Below, in pieces: positions 48,188 through 62,500 of a stretch of DNA of 64,000 bases (the first letter of the stretch is position 1; each line of letters opens with the position of its first letter). The translations under genes were made by a program, and so were the position numbers. The notes below the pieces were generated by a model that ran no database searches, was not told where the DNA came from, and was given only the letters and a program-made list of their open reading frames with translations. Origin of the DNA: Penelope pileata (taxonomy: Eukaryota; Chordata; Aves; Galliformes; Cracidae); NCBI GenBank assembly GCA_013396635.1, contig WBMW01000442.1, positions 1,092,111-1,156,110 of the forward strand, in the 5' to 3' direction.

Positions 48188-51100
48188 CACGACAAACAAA
48201 CATGCAGAGTACACTGTACCAAAAGAAAAAATATACAGAGTAAGAACAGATACAGTAATACAGAACATTTATTTCAGATATTACATTAGAAAGCTTCAGC
48301 TGAAAAACGAATTCAAATTATTTGCAATATTTATTTGTTCACTAATGTAATAGTAACCAACGTAATAGAGACCTAAAATGAAAGAAAGACCCAGCCCTCA
48401 GCTCTACCAGTGGGCACTGGACTCAGTTTCACTAGAAACTTGTGGTGCAACAATTCTGCAAGCAGCTCTCAGATGCTTTCGCTGCTGAGGAACCTCTGTT
48501 TCCGAGCAACCTAGAGGGGACCACAGCCCCAGGAAGCCTCTGTCACAACAGACGAGGGAAACAGTCCAAGAGTATTCACATCCCTGTGCTGTGTGTCCAG
48601 CCGTGGTCAGAAAAGGAATTACACAGGCTAAGACCACTCCCTCAGCTGAACGATGATGAGCAGTAGAAGGGTAGGAGAACAGAAAAGGAATAAACAGAAA
48701 TCTATGAATTTGGAGAAAATGTTACGGAATCACTGCAAAAGTAAATTTTCCATAAAGTCTTAATGTCTTTCTCCTGGTCTAGCGTTTGGCAGGAAGTTTA
48801 GAGATTACACAACCTAAGTCCCCATGGGTAGGACCATGCTTTCCTTTATATTGGGAAGCTGCAAGCAACATCAGAAGAACTATCAACAGTAAAGAAAAAG
48901 CAGAAATAAATGGGACTCACACGATGCATTTAATGCCAAGAAAAAAAGTATGAATGGCAATGGAAGGAGTGGAAGATAGGAAGAAAACAGAGAAAATCCA
49001 GCTATTCCCGGTGAATCTGAGAAGTATAATCTGAAAGAGATTTTCAGTGGAGAAAATGAAAATGGATTATGGCTTTTTAGGAACAACAGTCCAACAACTC
49101 AGTAGACGGTATTCTCTGTAATCTATAACCAAGGAAGTAACACAAATTTGGAGGCTGCACATTACATGGAGGTGTAAGGCGACACCAGGCAACTCCTACA
49201 GCCTCTTTTCAAAGCTTACCTGGGATATCTATTTCTGAATACCAGATCCCAGTTTAACATAAAGATTTATCAAACTACACAGCAGGGAAGAGAAATACAG
49301 AAAATAATTAGGATGCAAGAGAGGCTAATAACTGATTTAAATTTATGTAGGAAAGGTTACAAAAGGTAAATGTTCTGAGCAAGATCTTATATCATTCATA
49401 GTCACAGAGTTTTGATATTGGCTTAAGTTGGAACAGATGTATGTCTTACTATACAGGCTGTTAATTAATGAATAAACAGGGAATAAATAACTGCTTAAAT
49501 GCTAGTTCCATTGAAAGCGGTTATTTCTTCTGCCACGGACTCTAGCAGGACCACATTTTCAGTCAAGAAATAAAGGAATGTTTGAATGATGCAAAATAAA
49601 GGGCCACTACGGAGCAACAGAAACAGCCCTATGTAAAACAACTAGAACAATAGAACAGCAGAACAGCACAGAAAGTATTCAAAGGTAGGAAGAAAGGTGT
49701 AAATAACTTCCCTTCTCCTCTCCCATTCCTACGAACAATCATAGTTTGTGGATTTTTCTAAGCACGTAACTGGAAGGAGCAAACAGAATGCAGCCCTGGT
49801 ACCTTCCAGCCAGACAAGCTGGACAAGCTCCACAGCCCCTCATGCTCACAAGTCACATTTCAATCAGAAAGCTTTAAGGAGCAGAGCAGTTTATCCCTAC
49901 TACCCCTCTAGTGTTGCCCTGTATTCTAGTGCAACCCAACCTTAGCAATATAAATAGAGAAAAACAATTTCCTTCTTTGATCCATCAAGTAAGTGAAACA
50001 GTCTGTGGAGCAAAAGTGGAAAGCTTCACAACCATGGACAGAAATCTCTGTGAAGACTATTCTCCAGAGTAAAACTCCATCAGAACAACCCGATGAGTCT
50101 TCTATTTCATTATTCAAACATCGTCAATATTTCAATAGGTGAGGTTCAAAATATTAACTGGGAATTTATTTTTAACTGATGCTATACTCCATTATCTAAA
50201 ACAATAGGCAGACTTTTACATAGTAATTTCTTCAGCTTACACGATAAAGAAGATACTTAGCTTTTAAAGATTGTTTGGATTCTCTAGAACACATTATTTG
50301 AGAACTTCTCATCATTAACTGACATTATCTGAAAATATGTATTGCTACTGGTAAACAATATCATAAGTGAAATATAGATTATTTCTTCTTATCCTCATTT
50401 TACTTTGCCTTAGTGTGGATTTTATTTTGGAATCTTACCAATTAAGCCTTACTAACTGATTTTAACTTTCATCTGTGCTTCTTATAGGTCTGAACTGTCA
50501 GGGCTATTGTTGCTATGGATCTTACAGCCATGAAAACCTTAGGCTGTGAATCCATTTGAACTTTCTTATCTATTCTGTCACTCCCCTTTACAGGAAAAAG
50601 GGGGGAGAAAAAGGAGATATCTCCTGAATGAAGTTCTCTGGCCGATGATAATTTTTTTTGTCTTTTACAACATTATTACTCCATATCTATCATTATTCTG
50701 CATTTTCAGAACCTTCTTACTATGGGTGATGCTTAGAATCAGTGACAAAAGAGAAGAAAAAACCCCAACTCACAACTGTTCTTCACTAATAAGGAGCACT
50801 GTAAAGAAAAGATGTGAAAACACACACACACACAAAAGAGGAGAGAAAACAGATAAAATAAAAAGATGTATTGGATTAGCAGTAATGAATTGACCCCATA
50901 AGCACGTAACAGCACAAAAAAGTAACATGAAAATGGAAACTTCAGAGAACAGCATCACAGCTCCTGCAATGAATGAACTGCAGTAAGGAGATTGTGAGAG
51001 ATGGCTGAAGTTATTAAAGAGGAATCTAAGGATTAATAAGAGATAAAATTTAAGGAATAATTTTAAACTGTATGAAAAAGTATGAAAAAGGAGATAGGAA

Positions 51101-54100
51101 TAACGAAACAAAGCAGAAATTTAATACTTATGGCAATAGTCACAGGCAGGTATTTCTGAGTAAAGGGTACAAGCACGCGGAATTTGTGGCCTCTCACAAC
51201 TGCAAAGTACATGGATTTTAGTAACTTCTCAAAATACAAGGCATTAAGAAAAATTTTTCAATAGCACAACTAAGACTTAACTAGCTTGATACTATGCACA
51301 TGCTCGACAGACACAGAGAATTTAGGAGGATACAAGAATGTTAATCATGTCGCAAGATCACATTCTTGCTTATTCATTCCATGAGCAGCATGACCTAGAG
51401 CAGCAGTTTTTGCATGCATTCATGCAGGCCACACACAACTATTGGGAATTTCAAGCATGATCTGTAGAACTAAGACCTCTGAGATCCTGAAGTTTGTTAA
51501 GAGAACAAAGTTACGTGAGGAATAGAAAACAAATAGTATAAAACAATTTTAATTTTTGTTTTATTCACAAACAGGTCAACTTTTCTTAAGCATTAGTAAG
51601 GTTCTTACTAATTACTAAACTATAGGCATTAAAAAATAGTGTTCATAATAAGCTAGGAAGGACATTAAAACAATTTTTAAGAGAACAGATGCTGTGTACT
51701 TCATTTCAGTAACATAACCAATGGAATGTAAGCACAGAGCAAAATCCATGTTGAACTTCGACATTTCTGCACCATTCCCAGACCAAAGAGCAAAAGGAAT
51801 GATGGTTCACCCGTGATTTTTGAAGAGCCAGGAGGATGCAGCAAGGCAAGCATTACACTAGAGCTAGCAAGCCGTTCTTTATGCACAGTACCCTACTTGA
51901 GAAGTCTCTACTCAGTTTCTGGTATGCCAGCTTGGCAGAGCTCCACTCAGTGAAAAGTGATCACAAATTCACTGCTGCTAAGTGATGGTGGATTTACCAC
52001 AAAGCATATTTTCTATGCCCATTTCATTGAATTCTAGAAGATACACTTCAATGGGAGACAGGCATACAACCAGTTAAAAAAAATAAATAAATTACAAAAT
52101 GTACCGTTCTACATCATCAGGCATCCAATACCTGTAAAGATGCAGTGCTTTTATGACCCTAGTCAGATGATACTTAACTGTAGTTACCAGAGTAATTATT
52201 TTTACCAGCCTCCATGTAGGTACACTTGGATCGGTAGCATAGCGCATCCACGTGGGGAAGGACCGGGCCTGTTCAAAGCTGCTTTCATAGAAAATCTCAT
52301 GGGAAAGGAGTGAGAGAAAAGACAGACCTACAGCTCTTCCATGCACGGGGTTGGGGGATACGGTTCGTTAGAAGGTTTGCAATGGGTGACGAGGCACTTC
52401 GTGCAGCCAAACTCCTCCCAGACACCACAACGGTTCAGGAGACAACAATTCTGTTCAGTTAGCTAAAGGATGATGCCGAGGGCACTTTTAGAATTGCACA
52501 CAGTAATATTTCAATCAGTATGTAAATGGTTCTCTCATTTCAAAGTGAGGGGGTGAAAAAAGAGGATGATATTGAATTTATAGAATAACTTTGACTCATT
52601 GCTTAGATTTGTAATTATATTGCTACACATAAAATCATTATTTGCACTATCCAATACCTAAAAGAAATCATCGTTTAGCACGTTCAAAAGGACTAGACTT
52701 TTCCTCATAGGTATTTAAAAGCTTGCTTGACTTACCAAATATGTTTCATTTGCACAGTATTCTAGGCAGACTGGAAAGAAAACACAATTAAATTGTACCC
52801 TACAGAAAAATGCCTGCTTCTTTATTTTTCTTGAAAGTATTTAGATCTACACTAAGGAATTTTTTTGGAAAAGATACCTGAGAAAAATCAACATTTTTGC
52901 ACACTGTGGTTTGAATATTCTAATTCTGTCCAGTAGCACTCAACTATGAAAAGCCATTCTTAGATAATTTTCTGTCCTATAGAAACCACCTTCTTTTCTC
53001 AGGGAAATAAAATATTTTTACATCCTTAGACAATACCTTTCTCCACATGGTTTCCTAAATGAAGTTGTTCATAATCTAAAGCTAACATCTCAGTTTACAC
53101 TGGACTTCATGGAGATTTATAGCTACATGCGTGGAAAAACAAACCGCTAGCACTTTGCTACCTATATATATATCTGCATGTACACAGAGTGATTTGTTAA
53201 TAAAACATTGCTTAATTAAAGTGACAGATTCAAGTTGTCAAATGCATTTGAGTTATTAAATGACTGTTTAAAAGACGAGACAGGTAATGTTTTAATTATC
53301 TGAACTTGTAAGGATGATTTAGTCCTCAATTTGCAAAGTAATAAGAAAACAAAAAAGGACACTCAGTTTGCATCTTCATACACTGAGGCATCATGGTAAG
53401 AGGGCTGGGAAGCACACTCTCCTAGAAGCATGCAAAGATCGTATCTGGAATATCTTCTTCATTTTTGGACATCTCGTTCCCAGGAAACTGCATCAAAAGG
53501 GACTTCATTTTATTTAAAAAACTACTGCTTGAATACAAAAGAAAAAGAGACATATTTCCAAAGGTTTCCCACAGTTGTGTCTACAAGTCAAAATGCAACA
53601 TTCACACTAAACAGTTAACATAAACACCAGGGAGTATAAGCAGCTCGAGAGGATCTTCTTGTCGCTGTCACAGCTGACAATTCCACAGTAATCCAGAAAC
53701 TTCGAGGCTGCTGGTCAGAGCCACCAGTTCTCAAATGAGAGTCTGCGGTACTTTACCATAGGTCTCTGTGGAGCTGGCTTTTTCTTAAAAGGTTTTCTTA
53801 ATTTTTAAATCACTCTAAAGTGACTGTACCTATTTTAAATAATTTACTCATGCTATTTTACTGTGCAAGTCACTGCTGAAGTTCCCTACAGATATTACAC
53901 AAAAGCAAATGCAATGAGAGAGAAGTATGCAAAGCAAAAAAGTATGTCACCAAAACAATGGCAATAAAGGCATAGAAACAGACCTCCTACCAAAATATGA
54001 CTTACTGGAACTATGTGAGGGCTTGGGCACTGAACTGAAATGAACTCAGACCTGAACTCTGTCTCCATTCAAGCGTAAAAGGACAATCAAGAAAGAAGAA

Positions 54101-57100
54101 TTCTGACTTTTTTTTCTTTTTTCATTGATTTGGTAATTCTATCATGTCTTTTCATTGCATCAACATATTACTGATTTAAATTTTGACAATGAGGGGTATT
54201 AGAATGTGAAAAAAATTCTCCCAGGGGAAACTGGAGGTACTTGAGACACAGAAAGCTACACAGGACGCAAACACTCCCACAAAATGCAAGAACAGAGCAA
54301 GCTGGAAAAATAAAGTTCATCTAGCTGTTGTAGGATACCAGATCTTTACCACATTTGGTTTCTCCAGCTAAATATTGAAAAATGAAACATCTAAGAAGTT
54401 ATAAAGGGTTAAGCTTTGAACTTTCGTAACTGCTCATTAGGATTGTTGATTTCAGCAAAGATAAATTTTTTCCACCTCAACTTACCCTAGCATTTGAAAC
54501 CAAATACTGAAAGAAAACTAGTACGAATCCATTCAGTCTCAAGTGCAATTTCATTTTTTTTGTTATTAAGCTTTAATGGAAGGAAAAGACACGATTGGAA
54601 CAGTGTTTATTTCAATGATGATGCAATGTGATGGGTGCACTGCATAATGTCAGATGATATCAAAAGATGTGTCCTGGTGTAACCTTCCTTATACATAGCA
54701 GGAAGCCTCTGAAAATAAAGAAGGCAGCAGCTTTGAAGCTGTTACTGGAAAGTTGTCATTTGTTTTCAATAACTGAATATGATTTGTGATTATCTAGACT
54801 TTCAAATTGCTCAAATGATTAGTTATGAAACCATGCCTTCCTTAGCTTCTGAAAGGCTCATCTTTCTTACCTAATTTATTAAGAATTTTGTCCTGTGAGC
54901 TACATTGAAAAAAACTGTACAAAATCAACTGTAGGCAAGTTTCGAGCTCCTTGGTTTTGGGGCTGCCTCACAGTGGCACTCATTGACCCAGATTTCCCTA
55001 ATGGGGCTTTTCCTACCATCACTCAGAGATGCCTGGATGACGGGCACAGCTCAGGCACACTTTTACTCTAGCTGTGCCTCCTGGACCAACAAGGGCTGAT
55101 GTAAGAGTCACTGCCCAGGGAGCTTGCTGGGCTTAGGGAACAGTACAACAGCTGAGTCTGAATGAGCTCAAAATTACTGAAGAAACATAGATTAGAGGAA
55201 GCAGGACTGGTAGCTTTGCTCTTTGGTTTTGTAACGCAGCAGGCATTTTCTTTTCAAAACTATCCTCCCTAAAACATACTTTAAGTTTCTCTTCAGTTGC
55301 ACATTCATAGGCTTAAGAATTAGATCAACTCCCAGTGCCCTTTTTATAGACGTAAGATAATCATCCCATACTGTGTGTTTATGAACATTTTATCAGGTAA
55401 AGACAGAGCAGAATTAAGAACCCACGAGGTTTTAATTCCTTGTTAAGCAATTGTCATGGCAGATTCTGACAAGAACAGAAAATGTCATAAAACTCAGCAG
55501 TTCTCAAGATAAATTCCAACTTCTAATAAAAACAGAACAAGGCACATCTATACATTTCATTACTAAAGCTGTAACCATGGAAGAAAATGCAGCACAATTT
55601 GATTCTGACAGCCTATAATCCAAGTTATAACACAGTTTGAATAAAAATAAAAAACAATTTTAAAAAACCCTCTGATGCTACTGCATTATAACTTTAAATC
55701 AAGAATAACAGAACCTAATGAAACTGCACTGAAAACTTCCTATATTTTAGCTAAGGCTCAGGGGAAGAGTCTTAGAACATTCGTGCTACAGTACAGCACA
55801 ATATTGCTTTGACTAAACTAACATAATATACATATGAAAAGATACCTGACTGTAGAACAGAGTCTGAAGGGGAACAATGAGCAGATGATGACAGGAGATC
55901 AGAGATGAACCATCAAGTCTCCAGAGACAAACAAGAAATTACTGCAGTGGACAAGGTGTGTAGTAGGCACTGCAGAGTGCCGACAGAGGTTCATTAAATT
56001 CAAACATTTTCCTAAAAGCTTTGACTTCATTGATACTGAACTCTCCTCTAAAACGAAAAAATGTTACCGGAACTTTCTAACCAGCTCTAACTTGGTCAGC
56101 ATTGTTTAGTCAAGCTCACAAGCTGTCAACTACATCAATATTGTAGTTATCAAGCAGTGTCAGTCTTTATAAATGCCAATCTATGTCCCAACTATTTCTT
56201 ATAGTGATGTGCTACTACTCATTTTTTTTTCCTTTGAGGCAAAACAACGATAAAAGGTCATCATTAAATGCATTCTAGTTGAATGTCTCTCACCAAGAGT
56301 TCGATTGACTTAATCTTCAAACTTTCTTCACAATGCAGAAGACAAATTCTACTACAGTAAGAAGGCTATCCACATGATTTATTTCTACACAAGGTGCTGA
56401 GCAATCATTTAAGAAACAATCTGTGCAGAACTATGTCTTATATCCATGATGGAAAAAAACACTGGTTAATTCATCACTACTGATTTTAAAAGAAGTTTGT
56501 TTGTTTTTAAGGAAACTGTGAATGTGGTCTTTGTTATTGCAACACATTTAAATTCTGAAAACCATTCCTTCGATCCAGCATGAAACTTTTAGTCACATCC
56601 ATTAGCAAAATTCAGATCCACAAAGAAATAAACAACAGAAGAGCACAGTCAAAATACACCTAAGGTAACAATAAGTTTATACTTATGATAATAGCAAGGA
56701 CATTAAGAATCCTAAGATAATTTTGTTTATTGAAACATTTAAAGCACTTTATTTCAAAATGTTGAGAACTTACATTAAAATAGCTTCTGTTAGTCAGTTC
56801 ACTGTAAAAAAAAAATGGATATGCATATACCCAGCTGTGTGTACATGTGTACACAGACAAAAATGCTGTAGATATACGACACAAACACTTAATGTAAGCT
56901 TTTCTTTTCTAAGTTCTTTTTGATAAAAACATTGCGTTAATAAATCTGGTAAGTTTGAATGTAAAGCCATTCCCCTACTTTACAGAGTTCTTGGAACTCT
57001 GGATGGACCATTCAGATACCCTGCAAACCTCTTTGTAACATTAAGACCATTGCCTCAGATTTCAAAACTGGGATGTTAGGACCTTTATGCTCAATTTCCA

Positions 57101-57294
57101 GTGGCTTTGAATTAAGCAGTTATTCTTTTAATACACTGAAAAGCATCCAGCCTACATTCTCTAATGACATTTGGAGTCTTCCTATTAACAACAATTGCAA
57201 GTGACATTAAAATATCAATATACTAAAACAAAGTAAAATATCAGCATAGATTAAGCTATAAACATTCTCTTAAAAGAAATCTGTAAGAGAAACT

Positions 57295-57434
57295 AACAAA
57301 CAAACAAACACAAACCTATCTGTATTTATGGAAATATTTACACATATTTAGTATCCTATTTATTACACATCAAAAATATTAAAACCAAGCAATATGCTTT
57401 AAAGTTTTCACAAAACAAACAAACAAAAAAAAAA
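57295..57434. repeat. Two short (CAAA)n tracts
   Basis: CAAA units near 57295-57312 and again near 57413-57434, the second ending in an A-run. They flank ordinary AT-rich sequence. Confidence 0.85.
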
Positions 57435-59577
57435 TCCCACAGTGCACCAGAATTAAATGGATGAAACTCCATAGTGGATGGGAGACAGATAAACTGAGAA
57501 TTATGCAAAGAGGCCTGCCCTATTTCTTCCAATGTAAATTTTAATTTGCAATTTGCAGTTATAAGGTTTAAAGCAATCTTACCGCCAAGTAGTCCCTCTT
57601 TTGACAGACATATCATTCTGATATATTACTTTAAAAAATGATCATTTGGTCCATAACATATAACATCTAATTTTTAAGCAGAAATTTGCAAACTACCTGC
57701 TGCCCTTTTTCTGCTGCAGCTTTACTGGCTTTTCAAAGAGCAAAGATAGACAGGACTACATAGAGTAGACTCCTATATAGACATTGCTGAAAGGCCATTT
57801 GCAAAAAGGGTGTGAGATCAGGAGCAGAATTTCATTACTCTTCCTTGACAATATAAATATCCAATACTGCTTACAGTACCACCATTCTTAAAATAAATGT
57901 GTTATTCTAAATATACATCCACACTGACAATTGTAAAATTTCAATGTAGACATTTTCACTGGTCCTCATACATGTACGCAGTCACCCACGACTAAGGAAA
58001 GCCTCGTATCAGAATGCATTAGGTTTTATTAGTCATGTGCTGTGGTATGGAAATGCAAGTAATATCTGTCATTACTGTCAACAGCACCTCCACCCAAAGG
58101 CTGTGCTTTGTCTGCCTGGGTGTTAGTCACTGTCTCTGATCCATTATGGCACTCTCTCTGGGAAAAAAAGCAGAAGGAAATTAAGTTCTGCAGGGCTTCC
58201 TGGTGTTGTTTGCCTTGGCCCATTAAATCACTTAGCTGTCATTAGAGTACATGAGACTCGGGATAGATCTAGCCTAGCTCTAGCCCATGTGGCAGGTGTC
58301 ACCCACATGCCAGGATGCTGCGCATCCTACAGTCCTCTCCTCACTGAGCAACTCCAACGGGGATGCTCAGATTGGGGTGCACTGACCTCTCATTTCTCCC
58401 ACTGGAGCACACTGCAGTTCTTTCTTAGCCCATGAGCCAAGCTTCCCAGCCATGGGAAACCCCGGAGAAGAGCAAAGGAGAGAAAGTGGTTGGTGTCTGC
58501 CGGCATCTGCCCGGTACACGGAGTTGAAAGGTGCCACAACAGTCATTCATCACAACAGAACATCACCCCCTCGCTTTCTGTTTGGCATACTAACGGGGAT
58601 AACATAGCATTTAATAACTATTGTAGATATTTGATTTCACATATATGAATATAGTAGAAAACATTAAAAACAGGTTATTCTACTAGTCACAACAAATAGC
58701 ATCTTATTCTGAAAATACTCTCTCAATTCCACATATCTGCTGCCAACATAAACAGTCTCAAGATAACACAGTAGTGATTTGTGAAGTCTTTCCTCGTGGG
58801 GCAGCTATGCTCCTAAAATACCTCTGTGTTTTGGTAAGTGTCCTTCATTGGGAATAAAAGCAAAAAATCAGATCTTTCTACCATTACCTCCAAACAGAAA
58901 AATTACTGTGGTTTAACCCTTACCTGACAGCAACAGATTCCGGGAACTTCTACTTGGATATGAGAAGCAGGATCCTTTCAGAAGGGCAAGGAATGAAGGC
59001 AACATCAAAAAGTTAGGTGTCAGAATTTGACTTCAAGGGGAAAAATTTGAAAGAAGATGTTTATGTAAGTGAAGTTCTTCTTATGGCATGACTTGAAAAT
59101 GGAAAAACAGGCAAAATAAACAGAGATGAGGAAGTGAGCTGTCACTTCTCTCATTCTGCTGTCCCTGTCATTTTGCACATGAAATGAGATAACGAAAATG
59201 AGGTAATGATAAAGGTAATGGAAGGTAACAAAGAGTGTTAAGAGTAATTAAGGACAGCAGAGGGTGGTGCTACAGGGTTTAGAAGACAGGAACAATGAGA
59301 AAACCTGCTTCACCTGCAGTGTTTTGAGTTCCACACGTGAAAGGCAGGGATTGCTTTCCACGGTGGTGGACTAGGCACCACCAGCACCCCACCATCCCAG
59401 CCCCAGTATGCTTGGAATCACAGCATCCCCATCACAAAGAGATCATATATGGCTTTCATAGTGTGTCTTGTAATGATTTTAAACTTAAATCTCATCTTTT
59501 CACACTTTCTCTCTTTTGCCTCCCTATTATTCTTTGATTACGTTTTGAGAATTTATTTTATACAATCTGATACCAGT

Positions 59578-59596
59578 AAAAAAAAAAAAAAAAAAA
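59578..59596. repeat. A19 homopolymer
   Basis: Nineteen consecutive A in non-coding DNA. Confidence 0.95.
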
Positions 59597-62500
59597 CACT
59601 CTCACGAATGTGCATTTTTGCTAAATCTTTCACCACAAATTTCAGCATCTCTACAAGAAATACTACAAAAAGTCCACAAAATACTCTTAGGACTGTTTTT
59701 GAATACTTACAGAGTTCTGTTGTCATCACTATCAAACCATAGCTGCTTTTCAAACATTTGCACAACTCTCTGTCATGTTTACTATGCAATCTCTACAATT
59801 TCACAAGCCTTCAATCTTTTATCTTATTAAATGCCAGGCCAAGTTTAGCTTAAAATTTTACATCTTACAATGTGCTTATCATGTCTGGAGGTCTAAATTC
59901 AAGTGATATTGTTATATTTGGGGAGTTTTTAGGAGTTTTATTTTATAGGACTGTTTGGTTCAGTAGTATGATCTCACATTTTAGGAAGCTCTTTCTAACC
60001 CCACTCTCACAGGAGTCAAATCAAACATCATTTTCCAAAATATTTGATACATCACATTGGAAGCCTTCACATTACATGACTATTTTCATTGAAAGTTACG
60101 TTTAGAATGGCCCATGGCATAAATTTCATAGTTTGAACTTTGAGAGATCAAATCACGAACAGACACCCTGTAATTTTAAGCCTGACTACAAGCAAACAAG
60201 AACAGTGGCTGTGCTTTGGTTTTCTGTCATTCTGGAATATAAAAGGGTATTTTCTAATAAGCTGTTGAACACTACCCAAGATCTGATCCTTTCTGCCTAC
60301 TACAGGGACTGACACAAGTGTACATTAAGACATTCAACTGATAAGGGAAAAATTGCAGACATTTTCCTACAAGTGCACCGTGGGTGATTTTAAGTCTTGC
60401 ATCAGTTAGTACAGGATTCATTGCATTCGGATCTACCTGTGTGAAATATTGCACATATACACAAGAATCACTTGTATCTGGGCCTCAAGGCTCCAGGTGG
60501 AATAGATACCCCAGTCATCCTTCGGGGACATACTGAAGAATAAGGAAATGCAAGAAGGGATCAGTGCAAAGTTGCCGGAGCCAGTAAAACAAATTAACCT
60601 TAGTGGCAGAGAAACAAAGACATCCCTGTTCCTGTCAGTTTTCAGGAAGCTTAAGCAGCAGGTACAACAATGTAGGACTGAAATCTTGAAGGGAAGTCCT
60701 GAGGAAAACAAATTCATAATGGAAAATTGGCAACTGACTTTTTTCACTGTAATAACAGGTATTCAAGTGGAAAAGAAGAGAAAAAGCAAACATTGCCAAT
60801 ATTTAGGCATTTGTAGGAGTTGACAAAAAAAAAAAAAAGCATATCTAGGTTCGCTACAGCTTTAACCTGAGAAAAAATTGCACATTAATGCTGCAAAGGA
60901 GCTGACACTTTTCATCTGCAGCCCACTCAGCCAGGGAACATCCACTTATATACTCTTATGCATTATTCACCAGGAAAATTGAAATAATCCACCAGTGGTT
61001 AAGCAGCTCAGAATCAAATGCAAATCAAGGTAAAGCAGTTAAGAATGTGGATCATTCACAGCCTCCTCTGAACTCCCAACTCCTCTACGACTAAAGCCTG
61101 GAACTTGCAGGAGCTGCCCGGATCCTTGCAGCCCCACTCCTGGCTGCGGGTGCTTGGTGCAGCTTAACCTGCCAGTCAGCCACTTCTGAGCAACAGCAAA
61201 AGCACTGCCCCGTGTTTCCTTTGTGGTCAAGCAGATTCTCCCTCCCTGTTCACAGAGGCAGGTTCTTTGGCATATAGCTGAGAAAAACCGACTTCTGTTT
61301 TTAAAAGCCTTTGTTTGCTTTAGCACGGACTATAATTTGCAGTTTATTTTCATTCTTTATCTGACTATGGAACCCTGGCAATATGGTAGTCAAGCATAAA
61401 AACAAATTTAAAGTTTTATAAAACACTTTTGCAGCGAAGGTAAAAGTTATTGCTGTCATCATCTTTATTTTCAATAGGAAGCTTCAATGGGATTTATCTT
61501 AAATCATGATCCATAGCTATTATTTTATTATGTCTGTTTAGGAGAAGACGGCAGTAAACAGTAAGATCAGAAATCATAAATTCATTTTTAAATCTCAGTG
61601 AGAAACTAAAGGTCTGCTAAGAAGTTATAACTACTTACCTAATGTGAACAGTAGAGGCATGTATAATTTCTGCAACTTTACACAAATCACCCTGTACAAA
61701 TGTACAATGAAATCTACATAAACCTTAAATTGTGAAGTACTTCCATGAATCTGAATTTATTATCATTGATGCATATTTAGGCCACTGTAAACTCCATGCA
61801 TTAATGTTCTTTATCAGAATTTAATAGCTTTAATGCTTCTGCTTTAAAGGACAATCATTACAGTGCTCATATTATTTGCAGTTTTTCCCCACAGGTACAC
61901 AGCAAAAGATTTTTCGGTTCAGTGAAAACAAGACATTTTCAAGTACAAAAATCTAGTTTTAATCACCTACTTATTTATATTGACAATCAGTTGAACTCAA
62001 AGATTCTATTTGCAACACTAGATCTCATGAAATTTCAGAATACCAAATTACAATAGAAAACATTGTTGTCATGAATGTTAAATTTGAAAGGGTAAAACAA
62101 AGAAAAAAAATCAAATACGCCTTACTCTAGGTGGCAAAAAATTCCATTAAAGTCATACACCCTTGCAATCCTTTCAGATATACATTTGACTGCCAGAAAG
62201 TCTAAGATAAAAAAAAAAAAAATCCTAATTGGTAGATAACTCCACATAACACGAGAAAAATATGCTGTTGCCAGAGGAAAAAAAAAAAGAAGTAAGACTA
62301 ATAACAAGCTCCACCTGGAATTCAAGATTAAATATTTTTTCAGTAAGAAGTTGGCAGTATCTTAAGACAGCCACATCATCTTTTACACAGTTAGAAGCAC
62401 TACTGACACAAGCCACTACACTAGCAGCTCATTTTCCTGTAATTCAGTTGTATTTCCTTTCACAAGTTTTCAGTTAAATTCTCTTTTAGATCAGCTGGAG

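Noticed and set aside
58915..58990. Minus-strand donor-like GCTGTCAG|GTAAGG with a short open frame
   Set aside because: No convincing paired acceptor and no resemblance to the SHANK2 ankyrin region.
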